Assembly: GCA_026981985.1 (NCBI GenBank)
Contig: JALSHZ010000144.1
Location: 1-37,218 of the forward strand
Direction: 5' to 3'
Source: Gammaproteobacteria bacterium
GTDB lineage: Bacteria; Pseudomonadota; Gammaproteobacteria; UWMA-0217
DNA: 37,218 bases
Both the position numbers and the translations under genes were made by a program. Shown piece after piece: positions 27,993-35,745 of this stretch. Numbering within the stretch: position 1 is the first letter of the stretch; every line of letters begins with the position of its first letter. The notes beneath the pieces are model-generated. The model did no database searches. It saw nothing but the letters and a program-made list of their open reading frames with translations, and was not told where the DNA came from.

Positions 27993-28947
27993 GTAACTAC
28001 TCAGTAGGCAGAAAAATAGAAGCGTAACTGCTCAGATTGCCGCTGAAACGCGTCAGATCAAGGCGGGAAATGTGAGTTTACGACCCACAGGGAAGTGGGA
28101 AGTGCAGGCAATGCATGGAGCAATTGCCTGCCGAGTGTATATGACCATTTCCCAAAGCTTCCGCATCCTGCTCACGCCCCTCACCTACATCCATGTAGGC
28201 GACGCAGAGTTGGCGCATTCCAGTGGTGAGCTTCCAAGTAACTTCCCACCAAACCGGTCGCATGGCAACCTCGTTTCCCCCTTTGCCCGCCCGAGCATCG
28301 CAGGCTCAGCCGGGATCAGCCCGAAGGGGCAGGCCATGGATGGCCTGCGTCGGCCGTCACGAAGGGACGTGTCGGCCGACCCCCGGCTGGGCCGAGAAGC
28401 GCAGGAAACAGCGGGGAATCGGGGCGGCATTTTTTGGTACCTTTTTGTTGCTGTTGACAAAAAGGTACTCGGGGCCATGGCAAAAGGCCGGGACGGAAGC
28501 AGCAAAGCTTGATAGGCCACGAAACAATACCACCACGCTTTCCGAGTGCTGAGGCCAACAAACCTGATCTCCCGCTTGTTGTCCTTAGTATTCATATCAA
28601 GCGAGGTGGTATGGGTTTCGCGCTCGTCAACGCTACAATTCTTCCAACCTATTCTCGCACAGCGCGAGTTCCATTTTTTGCTCGTCCAAAAAACGGAACC
28701 CAAAAAAGGACGCCCCACACACGCTTGATTCCGCTGCCGGGCACGCCTTCCGGGGTCAGCTTGAGCGGCTTCCTGCCGCGCAAGCTTCAACCGGCCATCC
28801 ATGGCCGGTTGCCCCCTCCAGGCGCACCCGGCAGCGGCGCGTGTGAAGGGGAAAGGAAACCTGGGGCGACCTTTGAACACCTGGCTCGGTGCCATCGTTA
28901 CTTTTCGGTGTGTGCCCGCTGCGCGGGCTGGGGCGCTGAGTAGTTAC
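27993..28947 (+). mobile_element. IS66-end non-autonomous element carrying a 700-bp insert, copy C
   Basis: A 955-bp unit with termini GTAACTACTCAG and CTGAGTAGTTAC, flanked by perfect 8-bp direct repeats AACACGCA at 27985-27992 and 28948-28955. The first about 250 bases are a repeat copy like A, B and D, including the second GTAACTGCTCAG block at 28023. Its own right end has decayed to GGTGAGCTTCCAAGTAAC. About 700 bases of extra DNA follow before the terminal end, with inverted repeats such as GGTACCTTTTTG/CAAAAAGGTAC (28436-28468). No transposase is encoded, and the frames inside (for example 28185-28895 minus) lack protein-like composition. It must be mobilised in trans, most simply by the IS66 element. 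Confidence 0.85.
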
Positions 28948-29213
28948 AACACGCAATATGCATCAGCTGGCTGAGTGCGCTGCGCTTGGCCAGCGCCTTC
29001 TGGGTTTCTCGCTCACGCAATATTCATCTGCATCAGTCGCAATATCAAAGCGCTCCCCCCAACACCGATGTACTTACAGGGTGGTCGTTTTCTGTCATCC
29101 CATCCCGCTTCATGTAAACTCTGTCCCGGATGTCGCGCCGTCACGGTATTGCGCAATGGCGGTGCAGCGCTTACACCATTACCTAATTACAGTTCAAGCA
29201 GGAGAGGATCAAA

Positions 29214-29870
29214 ATGATCAAAAATTTGTTGGCGGCCATTGGTGTCATTGCAATCGTAGCGGGCGGCTACCTGTACAGCAAAGTCGGGCCAATGATGGAG
29301 TTGATGCCGCTGATGAGCAGCCCTGGATTACAGCCAATCCTGAAGGTTGCACGCGACAATCCGGAGGCATTGAAGGCGGCTGGAAGCAACCTCAATGACG
29401 GTGCCGCCGAAACCGCAGCGGACATGTTCAAACTCTGGATCGAATCGAAAGGCGAGATTGCCACAGCCTCGACCTGGGCGAAAAAGGTGGAAGAGGGCTT
29501 GAGTGCTGATGAAGTGCTCGATGCGCTCGCTTCGGTCGCAGCTGAAATGAATATCAAGGCGGTGGGCGATCTGCCATTGTCGAAAGAGCTGGAAGCACGT
29601 GGCATCAAAACAGGCTACCTGCGCGTACTTTCGTACTGCAACCCTGAGACCGCGCGCAAGATGATCGACTTCGCCGCCCCCATGGCGGCCTACCTGCCAT
29701 GTCGGATCACCTTGGTGGAAAAGGACGACGGATTGTGGCTCTACACCCTCAATATGGACATGATGATCAAGATGGGGAAAAAGATGCCACCGGAATTGCT
29801 TGAAGAAACCACGCGCGTTCGCGATACGCTCTGGGCGATGCTGGAGCGTGGTGCGGCTGGCGAGTTCTGA
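29214..29870 (+). CDS. DUF302-like membrane-anchored protein
   Basis: A 218-residue product with one N-terminal hydrophobic segment (MIKNLLAAIGVIAIVAGGYLY), either a signal anchor or an uncleaved signal. Residues about 25-115 are helical. The last third, LRVLSYCNPETARKMIDFAAPMAAYLPCRI followed by EKDDGLWLYTLN, resembles the DUF302 family, whose function is unknown and which is often found near sulfur or metal-stress genes. GGAGAGG precedes the ATG. It lies beside, and convergent with, the sigma/anti-sigma/DsrE cluster. The family call is moderate. Confidence 0.7.
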   Translation: MIKNLLAAIGVIAIVAGGYLYSKVGPMMELMPLMSSPGLQPILKVARDNPEALKAAGSNLNDGAAETAADMFKLWIESKGEIATASTWAKKVEEGLSADEVLDALASVAAEMNIKAVGDLPLSKELEARGIKTGYLRVLSYCNPETARKMIDFAAPMAAYLPCRITLVEKDDGLWLYTLNMDMMIKMGKKMPPELLEETTRVRDTLWAMLERGAAGEF

Positions 29871-29897
29871 CGTGCTATCAATTCACTTCTACCCCGC

Positions 29898-29929
29898 AAA
29901 AAAAAATCCCGCAGTGCAAACTGCGGGAT
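29898..29929 (-). terminator. Rho-independent terminator of the sigma/DsrE cluster
   Basis: ATCCCGCAGT and ACTGCGGGAT (29906-29915, 29920-29929) form a 10-bp stem with a GCAA loop. On the minus strand it is followed by a run of nine T, read here as A at 29898-29906. It ends the minus-strand transcript about 30 bases after the DsrE stop. Confidence 0.9.
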
Positions 29930-29958
29930 AATTGGGGGGTCATAGGGGTGGGGGCAGC

Positions 29959-30444
29959 TCAGGGCTTGATATAGGTATAGCCCCGAGCCTGCAACTTGGC
30001 CAGCTCGGCAACGCCGCTGGGCACGATATCGGCCTTGTCGACGTCGTAGAGATCACTTTCAGCGTTGATCTTTTTTCCTTTCAGGGTGTTTGCGCAGACA
30101 TTGAACGCGACGCCCTGATCTTTCAGTCCTGATATCTTCGCCTGCATTTCGTCGGTGGCATTGGCGAATTTCAATTTGGTGTGCTTCAAGGCATCGGGTT
30201 CGAGCAGCAGCGAGAGCCCCTTGCCGTGCAGTACGACCTTGAGTTCCAGGTTCTCAGCGCCAACGGCGTTGATGTGATTCTGGATATTGCGCATTGCGCC
30301 TGCCTGTTGTTTCGGGTTGTCGTAGTTGATGTGGTATACGACTTTCTGCTTGCCGTAGCCTTGACCTTCGGCAAAGGTGCTGGCGGACAGTGCCAGTGTT
30401 AGCGCCACTAGTGCGGCGGTAAAGAGTGTGGTTAATCTTTTCAT
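29959..30444 (-). CDS. Secreted DsrE-family protein
   Basis: A 161-residue periplasmic protein: signal peptide MKRLTTLFTAALVALTLALSASTFA (cleavage after about Ala25), then a DsrE/DsrF-like fold with KVVYHINYDNPKQQ, LKVVLHGKGLSLL (HGKGL at 73-77), the conserved Cys117 in FNVCANTLKG, and the family-typical end LQARGYTYIKP. DsrE-type domains bind or relay sulfur through such a Cys in some members. The start at 30444 has AGAGGA upstream. It follows the anti-sigma/DsrE gene on the same strand, 41 bases on, and shares HGKGL, C-x-NT and the aromatic-Tyr-Ile end with that protein's C-terminal domain, so the two domains are paralogues. Confidence 0.87.
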   Translation of the reverse strand: MKRLTTLFTAALVALTLALSASTFAEGQGYGKQKVVYHINYDNPKQQAGAMRNIQNHINAVGAENLELKVVLHGKGLSLLLEPDALKHTKLKFANATDEMQAKISGLKDQGVAFNVCANTLKGKKINAESDLYDVDKADIVPSGVAELAKLQARGYTYIKP

Positions 30445-30485
30445 GGTGGTTCCTCTCATCTCATTGTGTTGATCGTTGTTTGCAT

Positions 30486-31241
30486 TCAGACCTGGATGTA
30501 GATCCAGCCCTCCTGCTGTCGTTTGACGACATGGGCGACACCGGAATGAATCGGGATGGCTTCCGGTATCAGGTTGACGATGACGCCTTGTTCCACGCGC
30601 AGCCGTTTGACGGTATTCATGCAGGCGACAAACGTCAGGTTCGGGAAGTGTTTCGACAATTCAGCGATTTTCTGTTTTTGCGTACTGAGTTTTTCCCGCA
30701 GCATCGCCAGCCCCTTGCCATGGGCGACAATCTCGATACGCAGTTTTTTCCCTTCGGCGCCGTAGCTGGTGAGCATGCTTTCGACTTCACGAAGAATCTC
30801 TTCGCTGCTCTCCGGGTCGTGTCCGGATACGTGGAACACGATACGCATCTCCTCGTCGCCGGGTAGTGCGGGTCTGGTACCCTTGCCCGCAGGGTCCAGC
30901 AGCACGAGGCGGGAGGGTTCGCCGCCAAGCTGGCCGGTGAACACGGTGGTGAAAACGAGTATCAGGCTGGCCGCGACCGAGGCTGCTGCCACCCGCAGGC
31001 GCGTCCAGCCAACAGTGGTGTTGGCCAGTGCGTTCTCCTGCGTTTCTGGTAGAGCGATGTCGTCGTAGGCGGTCTTGACCATCTCTTTGAGGTTGCGTAG
31101 TTCACACAACGCGTTGCGTCGATAGTCGTCGTGTTGTAAGCGCTCCATCAATGCCAGTTTGTCGGCTGGTGACAGTTCGTCGTCCAGCAGGGCATGCAGG
31201 TCGTGATTGTCCATGACGTGTTTTCCATTGGCTCGTCTCAT
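30486..31241 (-). CDS. Anti-sigma factor with a periplasmic DsrE-like domain
   Basis: A 251-residue single-span membrane protein. Residues 10-65 (MDNHDLHALLDDELSPADKLALMERL...) look like a short cytoplasmic anti-sigma domain without the zinc-binding HxxxCxxC signature. The membrane span is at about 84-103, and residues about 130-251 form a DsrE-like domain with HGKGL at 174-178, Cys207 in FVACMNTVK, and WIYIQV at the end. The ATG overlaps the sigma-factor stop by four bases (ATGA), with GAGGT upstream, so they are co-translated. An internal ATG at 31214 is possible. Regulation by the periplasmic DsrE domain is inferred from architecture; proteolysis or thiol chemistry could release the sigma factor. 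Confidence 0.82.
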   Translation of the reverse strand: MRRANGKHVMDNHDLHALLDDELSPADKLALMERLQHDDYRRNALCELRNLKEMVKTAYDDIALPETQENALANTTVGWTRLRVAAASVAASLILVFTTVFTGQLGGEPSRLVLLDPAGKGTRPALPGDEEMRIVFHVSGHDPESSEEILREVESMLTSYGAEGKKLRIEIVAHGKGLAMLREKLSTQKQKIAELSKHFPNLTFVACMNTVKRLRVEQGVIVNLIPEAIPIHSGVAHVVKRQQEGWIYIQV

Positions 31242-31777
31242 TTCACCGACCTCAGTCTGGGGTTGTCCACTTGCTGTGGTGCCAGCTGGCTGCGCAGTTG
31301 CTTTCGCGCGCGACTCAAGCGGCTCATCACGGTGCCGATCGGAATCTCTAGCGCCTCGGCGACCTCGGCGTAGCTGAAGCCACCAACGTCGACCAGGGTA
31401 ACCACCTTGCGCTGGTCGTCACCCAGCATCGCTATTGCGCGATGCACCATGACCACGGTGGCATGGCGTTCGGCAGCTTCGACGGGGCAGGGGGTGGCCG
31501 AGCGCAATGCCGGCTCACAGTCATCCAGTTCGACAGTCTCGCGCTTACGGCGAAAATGGTCGGTGTGCCGGTTTACCATGATGCGTAGCAGCCAGGGCCG
31601 GAGTTTGTCGAGATCTTTCAGCTGCGCAGACTTTTCCAGCGCACGTAAAAACGTGTCCTGGACCAAGTCTTCCGCCAGGTCATCGTCATGGCACCACGAC
31701 CAGGCAATGCGATAGAGTTCAGGGCGCAGTTCGCCGAAGCTGCGGGAGAGTCTTCTTTTTCGGGAAAATGGGAGCAT
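31238..31777 (-). CDS. ECF-family RNA polymerase sigma factor
   Basis: A 179-residue extracytoplasmic-function sigma factor with region 2 at about 15-80 (LYRIAWSWCHDDDLAEDLVQDTFLRALE, RPWLLRIMVNRHTDHFRRKR) and region 4 at about 110-165 (AMLGDDQRKVVTLVDVGGFSYAEVAEALEIPIGTVMSRLSRARKQL). The length and the YAEVAE/PIGTVMSRL motifs are typical. Its gene is first in a three-gene minus-strand unit: sigma, anti-sigma/DsrE and secreted DsrE. A promoter of ECF type lies just upstream, consistent with self-activation. Targets beyond the cluster are unknown. Confidence 0.94.
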   Translation of the reverse strand: MLPFSRKRRLSRSFGELRPELYRIAWSWCHDDDLAEDLVQDTFLRALEKSAQLKDLDKLRPWLLRIMVNRHTDHFRRKRETVELDDCEPALRSATPCPVEAAERHATVVMVHRAIAMLGDDQRKVVTLVDVGGFSYAEVAEALEIPIGTVMSRLSRARKQLRSQLAPQQVDNPRLRSVK

Positions 31778-31807
31778 CGATGGCAGGCCAGCATTGTGTC
31801 GTATCGG

Positions 31808-31836
31808 TTAGACGTACCAGACTCACGCTTTATTCC
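31808..31836 (-). promoter_or_regulatory. ECF-type promoter upstream of the sigma factor
   Basis: On the minus strand GGAATAA (31830-31836) and GTCTAA (31808-31813) are separated by 16 bases. This matches the GGAACTT-N15/16-GTCTAA form of sigma-E-like promoters in all but two -35 positions. The start point would be about 25-30 bases upstream of the ATG at 31777. It suggests that the sigma factor reads its own promoter. Confidence 0.65.
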
Positions 31837-31881
31837 GTGAGCGACATCAATTTTTTCGGGATCTTCGCTTGTCGTATTCGA

Positions 31882-31910
31882 TTGGGCAGCTGGCGTGATC
31901 GCGCTATGCT
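31882..31910 (+). promoter_or_regulatory. Predicted sigma-70 promoter of the DUF1538-PII-CBS operon
   Basis: TTGGGC (31882-31887), a 17-base spacer and TATGCT (31905-31910). A transcript starting near 31917 would begin downstream of the TTG at 31911, supporting the ATG at 31944 as the start of the first DUF1538 gene. Confidence 0.5.
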
Positions 31911-31943
31911 TTGCTGGGACGGACAATAGGACGACAACAAGTA

Positions 31944-32684
31944 ATGATGACAAGCGTTCTTCAACCGCTGGCCAGGTCCATGATGGACAGTTTCCGCGAT
32001 CTGCTGCCGATCATTTTGGTGATTGGCTTCTTTCAGCTGGTGGTACTGCAGCAGCCGATTCCAGACCTGTTCGATCTGCTGTTCGGCACCTTGCTGGTGG
32101 TGCTGGGGTTGACTTTCTTTGTCTTTGGCCTGGAGATGGGGCTGTTTCCGATCGGTGAGTCGATGGCGCGAGCTTTTGCGAGCAAGGGCAGTGTAACGTG
32201 GCTGTTGCTGTTTGCATTTGCGCTGGGCTTTGGCACGACGGTTGCTGAACCCGCGCTGATCGCGATTTCAAAGGAAGCGGCAACGGTGGCGGCGGAGGGT
32301 GGCATGATCGCCAATGACAAGGCGGTGATGACGCGTTACGCCGTCAACCTGCGCCTGACAGTGGCGGTGTCTGTCGGGCTAGCGATTGTCATCGGCGTGT
32401 TCCGCATTCTCAAGGGCTGGCCGATTCAGTATTTCATTGTCGTGGGCTATATCCTGGTGGTGATCATGACCTGGTTCGCGCCGCGCTCCATTATCGGCAT
32501 CGCCTATGACTCCGGCGGGGTCACGACCTCGACGATCACTGTGCCGCTGGTTACTGCGCTGGGTGTGGGGCTGGCCAACAGTATTCAGGGGCGCAATCCG
32601 ATGATCGATGGCTTCGGCCTGATCGCCTTCGCGTCACTGACGCCGATGATCTTTGTCATGGCTTTCGGAATTCTGGTCCATTGA
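31944..32684 (+). CDS. DUF1538 integral membrane protein, first copy
   Basis: A 246-residue polytopic membrane protein with about seven hydrophobic segments. The family landmarks are [18 protein letters not shown] near the middle and [16 protein letters not shown] plus [13 protein letters not shown] in the last third. DUF1538 proteins are predicted transporters of unknown substrate. The ATG at 31944 is chosen since the predicted promoter excludes the earlier in-frame TTG. It is followed immediately by a second, homologous copy; the two together look like a duplicated or heterodimeric carrier, with a PII-like gene and a CBS-pair gene next. Confidence 0.85.
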   Translation: MMTSVLQPLARSMMDSFRDLLPIILVIGFFQLVVLQQPIPDLFDLLFGTLLVVLGLTFFVFGLEMGLFPIGESMARAFASKGSVTWLLLFAFALGFGTTVAEPALIAISKEAATVAAEGGMIANDKAVMTRYAVNLRLTVAVSVGLAIVIGVFRILKGWPIQYFIVVGYILVVIMTWFAPRSIIGIAYDSGGVTTSTITVPLVTALGVGLANSIQGRNPMIDGFGLIAFASLTPMIFVMAFGILVH

Positions 32685-32692
32685 GCTGGCTC

Positions 32693-33466
32693 ATGGGCAT
32701 CTTTACAACGGCGCTATCCACATTGCGGGACGTGCTGCCGATTGCAGTGATTATTTTCGGTTTTCAGTTTCTGGTGATTCGGCGACCGATTGCGAATCTC
32801 AAGCGCGTCCTGGCGGGTTTCGTCTATGTGTTGATCGGCCTGACGCTGTTTCTGGAAGGCCTTGAGCAAGCGCTGTTTCCGCTCGGCCGCTTGATGGCAG
32901 AGCAGCTGACCGATCCCGCCTTCATCTTTGGCTCGCTCGATAACATGACCAGCGTGGTACATTGGGCGGATTACTACTGGGTCTATTTGTTTGCTTTCGC
33001 CATTGGTTTCAGCACCACCGTGGCCGAGCCGTCACTGCTGGCGGTGGCGATCAAGGCGAACCAGGTTTCCGGGGGAGCGATCGGCATCTGGGGGCTGCGT
33101 ATCGCCGTGGCGCTGGGTGTGGCCATTGGCATTGCACTGGGCAGCTTTCGGATCGTGACCGGCTATCCGCTGCATTACTTCATCATCGCCGGCTATCTCG
33201 TTGTCGTCATTCAAACGATTTTTGCTCCCCGCTTGATCATTCCGCTGGCCTACGACTCCGGCGGCGTGACCACTTCGACCGTGACGGTGCCGCTGGTGGC
33301 GGCGCTTGGATTGGGGCTGGCGGAGACTGTGCCGGGGCGCAGTACATTGATCGACGGTTTTGGCCTGATCGCCTTTGCCAGCCTCTTCCCTATCATTACA
33401 GTAATGGCCTATGCGCAGCTTTCCGAATACACCGCACGACGTCAGCGCCGCAAGACAGCGCAATAA
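32693..33466 (+). CDS. DUF1538 integral membrane protein, second copy
   Basis: A 257-residue paralogue of the preceding protein: [35 protein letters not shown] and [13 protein letters not shown] repeat the same landmarks at equivalent places. About seven membrane segments; a basic tail (RRQRRKTAQ) ends the protein in the cytoplasm. An in-frame TTG at 32681 overlaps the stop of the first copy and could also be the start; the ATG at 32693 is preferred. The duplicated carrier probably works as a pair, and the following PII-like gene suggests nucleotide-linked gating. Confidence 0.85.
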   Translation: MGIFTTALSTLRDVLPIAVIIFGFQFLVIRRPIANLKRVLAGFVYVLIGLTLFLEGLEQALFPLGRLMAEQLTDPAFIFGSLDNMTSVVHWADYYWVYLFAFAIGFSTTVAEPSLLAVAIKANQVSGGAIGIWGLRIAVALGVAIGIALGSFRIVTGYPLHYFIIAGYLVVVIQTIFAPRLIIPLAYDSGGVTTSTVTVPLVAALGLGLAETVPGRSTLIDGFGLIAFASLFPIITVMAYAQLSEYTARRQRRKTAQ

Positions 33467-33483
33467 CGTATGAGAGGTCCACA

Positions 33484-33834
33484 ATGCACTTCAAACTTCT
33501 GATCGCACTGGTCAATGAGCAGAAAACCAACGATGTGATGCAGGCGGCTCGCGAGGCCGGCGCCACTGGTGCGACCGTGATCAACAATGCGCGCGGGGAG
33601 GGGCTGGAACGCAGCAAGACGTTTTTCGGCCTCACCCTGGAGACGCAGCGTGACATGCTGTTGTTTCTCGTCGAAGAACATCTGGCACGGTCGATACTGG
33701 AAACCATCGGTAAAATCGGTGAATTCGATACCGACAAGGGATCCGGCATCGCCTTTCAGCTCGACGTGGAAGACGCCATTGGTGTCGTGCATCAAGTCGA
33801 AGAGCTGGTAGACAAGATTGAGGAGGAGATCTGA
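33484..33834 (+). CDS. PII-like signalling protein
   Basis: A 116-residue protein of the GlnB/GlnK fold (MHFKLLIALVNEQKTNDVMQAAREAGATGATVINNARGEG). The T-loop region lacks the uridylylated Tyr and the YxGxxY pattern of classical GlnB, carrying instead LERSKTFFGLTLETQRDM, so it is a PII-like paralogue. Classical PII proteins bind ATP/ADP and 2-oxoglutarate and gate transporters. GAGAGG precedes the ATG. It follows the two DUF1538 genes and overlaps the CBS gene by one base, so it is probably the regulator of the DUF1538 carrier. Confidence 0.87.
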   Translation: MHFKLLIALVNEQKTNDVMQAAREAGATGATVINNARGEGLERSKTFFGLTLETQRDMLLFLVEEHLARSILETIGKIGEFDTDKGSGIAFQLDVEDAIGVVHQVEELVDKIEEEI

Positions 33835-34241
33835 TGAGCAAGACAATCATACGAGTCGAAGACGTGATGAAACAGGACTTCGATATGGTCGATGGCCGGG
33901 AAACCGTTGCCAGCGCACTGGAAAAGATGAAACAGCCGCGCGCTCATGCGCTGATCGTGGAAAAACGGGATGAGAACGACGAATACGGCATCGTCCTGCT
34001 GTCCGACATTGCGAAAAAGGTCATCGCCAAGGATCGAGCCCCGGAGCGCGTGAATATCTACGAAATCATGTCGAAACCAGTGCTGACCGTGCAGCCGACA
34101 ATGGACATCCGCTATTGCGCACGCTTGTTTCAACGCTTCGGCCTGCAACGTGCGCCGGTGATGCATGCGGGAAAAATACTCGGCATCGTCAGCTATAACG
34201 ATATGGTGCTGAAAGGCTTCGAGCTGCGGGAGAGAGAATGA
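33834..34241 (+). CDS. CBS-pair protein
   Basis: A 135-residue stand-alone Bateman module: the first CBS motif at about 6-65 (VEDVMKQDFDMVDGRETVASALEKM, GIVLLSDIAKKVI) and the second at about 75-130 (YEIMSKPVLTVQPTMDIRYCARLFQRFG, GIVSYNDMVLKG). Such pairs usually bind adenine nucleotides and act as energy sensors. The start overlaps the PII-like stop by one base, so it is translationally coupled. It is last in the DUF1538-DUF1538-PII-CBS operon; a hairpin follows. Confidence 0.9.
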   Translation: MSKTIIRVEDVMKQDFDMVDGRETVASALEKMKQPRAHALIVEKRDENDEYGIVLLSDIAKKVIAKDRAPERVNIYEIMSKPVLTVQPTMDIRYCARLFQRFGLQRAPVMHAGKILGIVSYNDMVLKGFELRERE

Positions 34242-34281
34242 TTCTTTCGCGCTGTCCCTCAGCGCGTGGTATCAGAAAATA

Positions 34282-34314
34282 GCCCATCACGACACCACGG
34301 GTGCCGTGATGGGC
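34282..34314 (+). terminator. Hairpin after the CBS gene (possible terminator)
   Basis: GCCCATCACG (34282-34291) pairs with CGTGATGGGC (34305-34314), and an inner CACC/GGTG extends the stem. No immediate T-tract follows; five T occur at 34330-34334. It is the most likely end of the DUF1538-PII-CBS transcript. Confidence 0.55.
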
Positions 34315-34337
34315 AAGGCTCCTGAGTTATTTTTCTC

Positions 34338-34485
34338 GTAACTACTCAGCTCACCACTGAAACGCGCCATCTCTGCGTTGGGAAATGGTCATTTACACAT
34401 GTAAACTCACATTTCCCGCCTTGATCTGACGCGTTTCAGCGGCAATCTGAGCAGTCACGGCGCTATTCTTTCAACTGAATAGTAC
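34338..34485 (-). mobile_element. IS66-end non-autonomous element, short copy D (inverted)
   Basis: A 148-bp unit with GTAACTACTCAG on the left and CTGAATAGTAC on the right, the latter one base short of the canonical end, and the second GTGACTGCTCAG block just inside. Left flank TTTTTCTC (34330-34337) and right flank TTTTCTC (34486-34492) fit an 8-bp duplication with a one-base loss. The interior aligns with copies A and C in reverse and folds on itself around TTTACACATGTAAA. No coding capacity. It lies between the CBS gene and arsM. Confidence 0.82.
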
Positions 34486-34582
34486 TTTTCTCTTCACAAG
34501 CAGTCGGACAATTCAGGCTGGTGTTTGTTCCTCCAACTGACGAAAATAGTCGAATGAGCCCACCAAACCGGAGAAAGACCCC

Positions 34583-35461
34583 ATGAGCGATTCCTGTTGT
34601 TCAACATCCACTTGTTGTTCCCCTACTGCCGACAATGACCAGGAGCAGGCAACCGCTGCCGACGAAATCCGTCAGGGCATCCGCCAGAGCTATGCAAGGG
34701 TTGCCAATGCCAGCAATGCCGGTGATGGGTGCGGGGTAGAGGCAAGTTGCTGCGGCGTTTCCGATGACGACCAGATCAACACCCTGATCTCAACACGGCT
34801 TGGTTATAGCGAAGCCGATCTTGCGCTGGTGCCTGATGGTGCCGATATGGGGCTTGGCTGCGGTAACCCGCGGGCCATAGCAGCCCTTCGGCCAGGCGAG
34901 ACGGTGCTGGATCTTGGTGCGGGTGGTGGATTCGACTGCTTTCTGGCAGCATCGGAGGTTGCTGATACTGGCCGTGTGATTGGTGTCGATATGACGCCGG
35001 ATATGGTGAGCAAGGCACGTGCTAACGCCCGGCGCGGTCGTTTCAGCAATGTTGAATTCAGGCTTGGTGAAATCGAAAACCTACCGGTCGCCGATGGTAT
35101 TGTCGATGTCATTATCTCCAACTGCGTTATCAATCTATCGCCGGACAAGGCTCGGGTATTTGCCGAAGCGTTTCGCGTTTTGAAGCCCGGTGGTCGTCTC
35201 GCTATCTCGGATGTCGTAGCCACCGCAGAACTGCCCGAGGACATGCGCAACGATCCTGTCTTGCTGTCGGGTTGCATGGCCGGCGCTTCATTGATTGAAG
35301 ATCTTGAACGCATCATGATCGAAGCGGGATTCACTGCGGTTTCGATCCAGCCGAAAGACGAATCGCGAGAGTTCATTCGTGATTGGGCACCGGGCACCAA
35401 TATCACGAACTATGTCGTTTCTGCGACGATCGAAGCCGTCAAACCCGCCGTTGGATACTGA
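34583..35461 (+). CDS. arsM: Arsenite S-adenosylmethionine methyltransferase
   Basis: Methylates arsenite to volatile or less reactive methylarsenicals in the cytoplasm. The 292 residues carry the SAM-binding motif DLGAGGGFD (110-118) and the ArsM-type cysteines in the expected zones: Cys56/57 before the domain, Cys181 in SNCVINLSPDK and Cys231 in SGCMAGA. The N-terminus has extra Cys pairs (SCCSTSTCC, 4-12), which may bind metal. GGAGAAAG precedes the ATG. No arsR, arsB or arsC gene is adjacent, so this copy stands alone behind a mobile repeat copy. Arsenite is inferred from family. Confidence 0.9.
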   Translation: MSDSCCSTSTCCSPTADNDQEQATAADEIRQGIRQSYARVANASNAGDGCGVEASCCGVSDDDQINTLISTRLGYSEADLALVPDGADMGLGCGNPRAIAALRPGETVLDLGAGGGFDCFLAASEVADTGRVIGVDMTPDMVSKARANARRGRFSNVEFRLGEIENLPVADGIVDVIISNCVINLSPDKARVFAEAFRVLKPGGRLAISDVVATAELPEDMRNDPVLLSGCMAGASLIEDLERIMIEAGFTAVSIQPKDESREFIRDWAPGTNITNYVVSATIEAVKPAVGY

Positions 35462-35511
35462 GACGCCGGAAGCGTTTCCTCTATGGCTTACCTTTCCCCC
35501 AACGGGGCGCA

Positions 35512-35531
35512 TACGGCAGCCTTTTGCCGTA
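35512..35531. terminator. Small hairpin after arsM
   Basis: TACGGCA (35512-35518) and TGCCGTA (35525-35531) pair, extended by flanking GCGC, 51 bases after the arsM stop. There is no T-tract; a weak terminator at best. Confidence 0.35.
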
Positions 35532-35745
35532 GCGCGCATCGCCGTGCGCCATTCGGTGCAGTAGTTCCAAATCCTGATTAAATCTCCACTGATTACGGCC
35601 CCCATTTGACGCGGGTACTTATTATTGCATCGATACAGCCGCTACCATTGCGAAAAATGCCATAGAGGGTCAATTGACGCCACATGACTTGCCCGGATTT
35701 CTCATCGGGTATGCCCTCGGCTCGGCAACAACAGGGAGAGGGATC

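Noticed and set aside
28436-28468. GGTACCTTTTTG/CAAAAAGGTAC hairpin as a retron or structured RNA
   Set aside because: No reverse transcriptase gene is near, and one hairpin alone is not evidence for an RNA element.
28185-28895. Minus-strand open frame of 236 codons inside the 955-bp element
   Set aside because: Composition is low-complexity and rich in Arg, Pro and Ser; it runs across the repeat and passenger boundary and shows no family motif.
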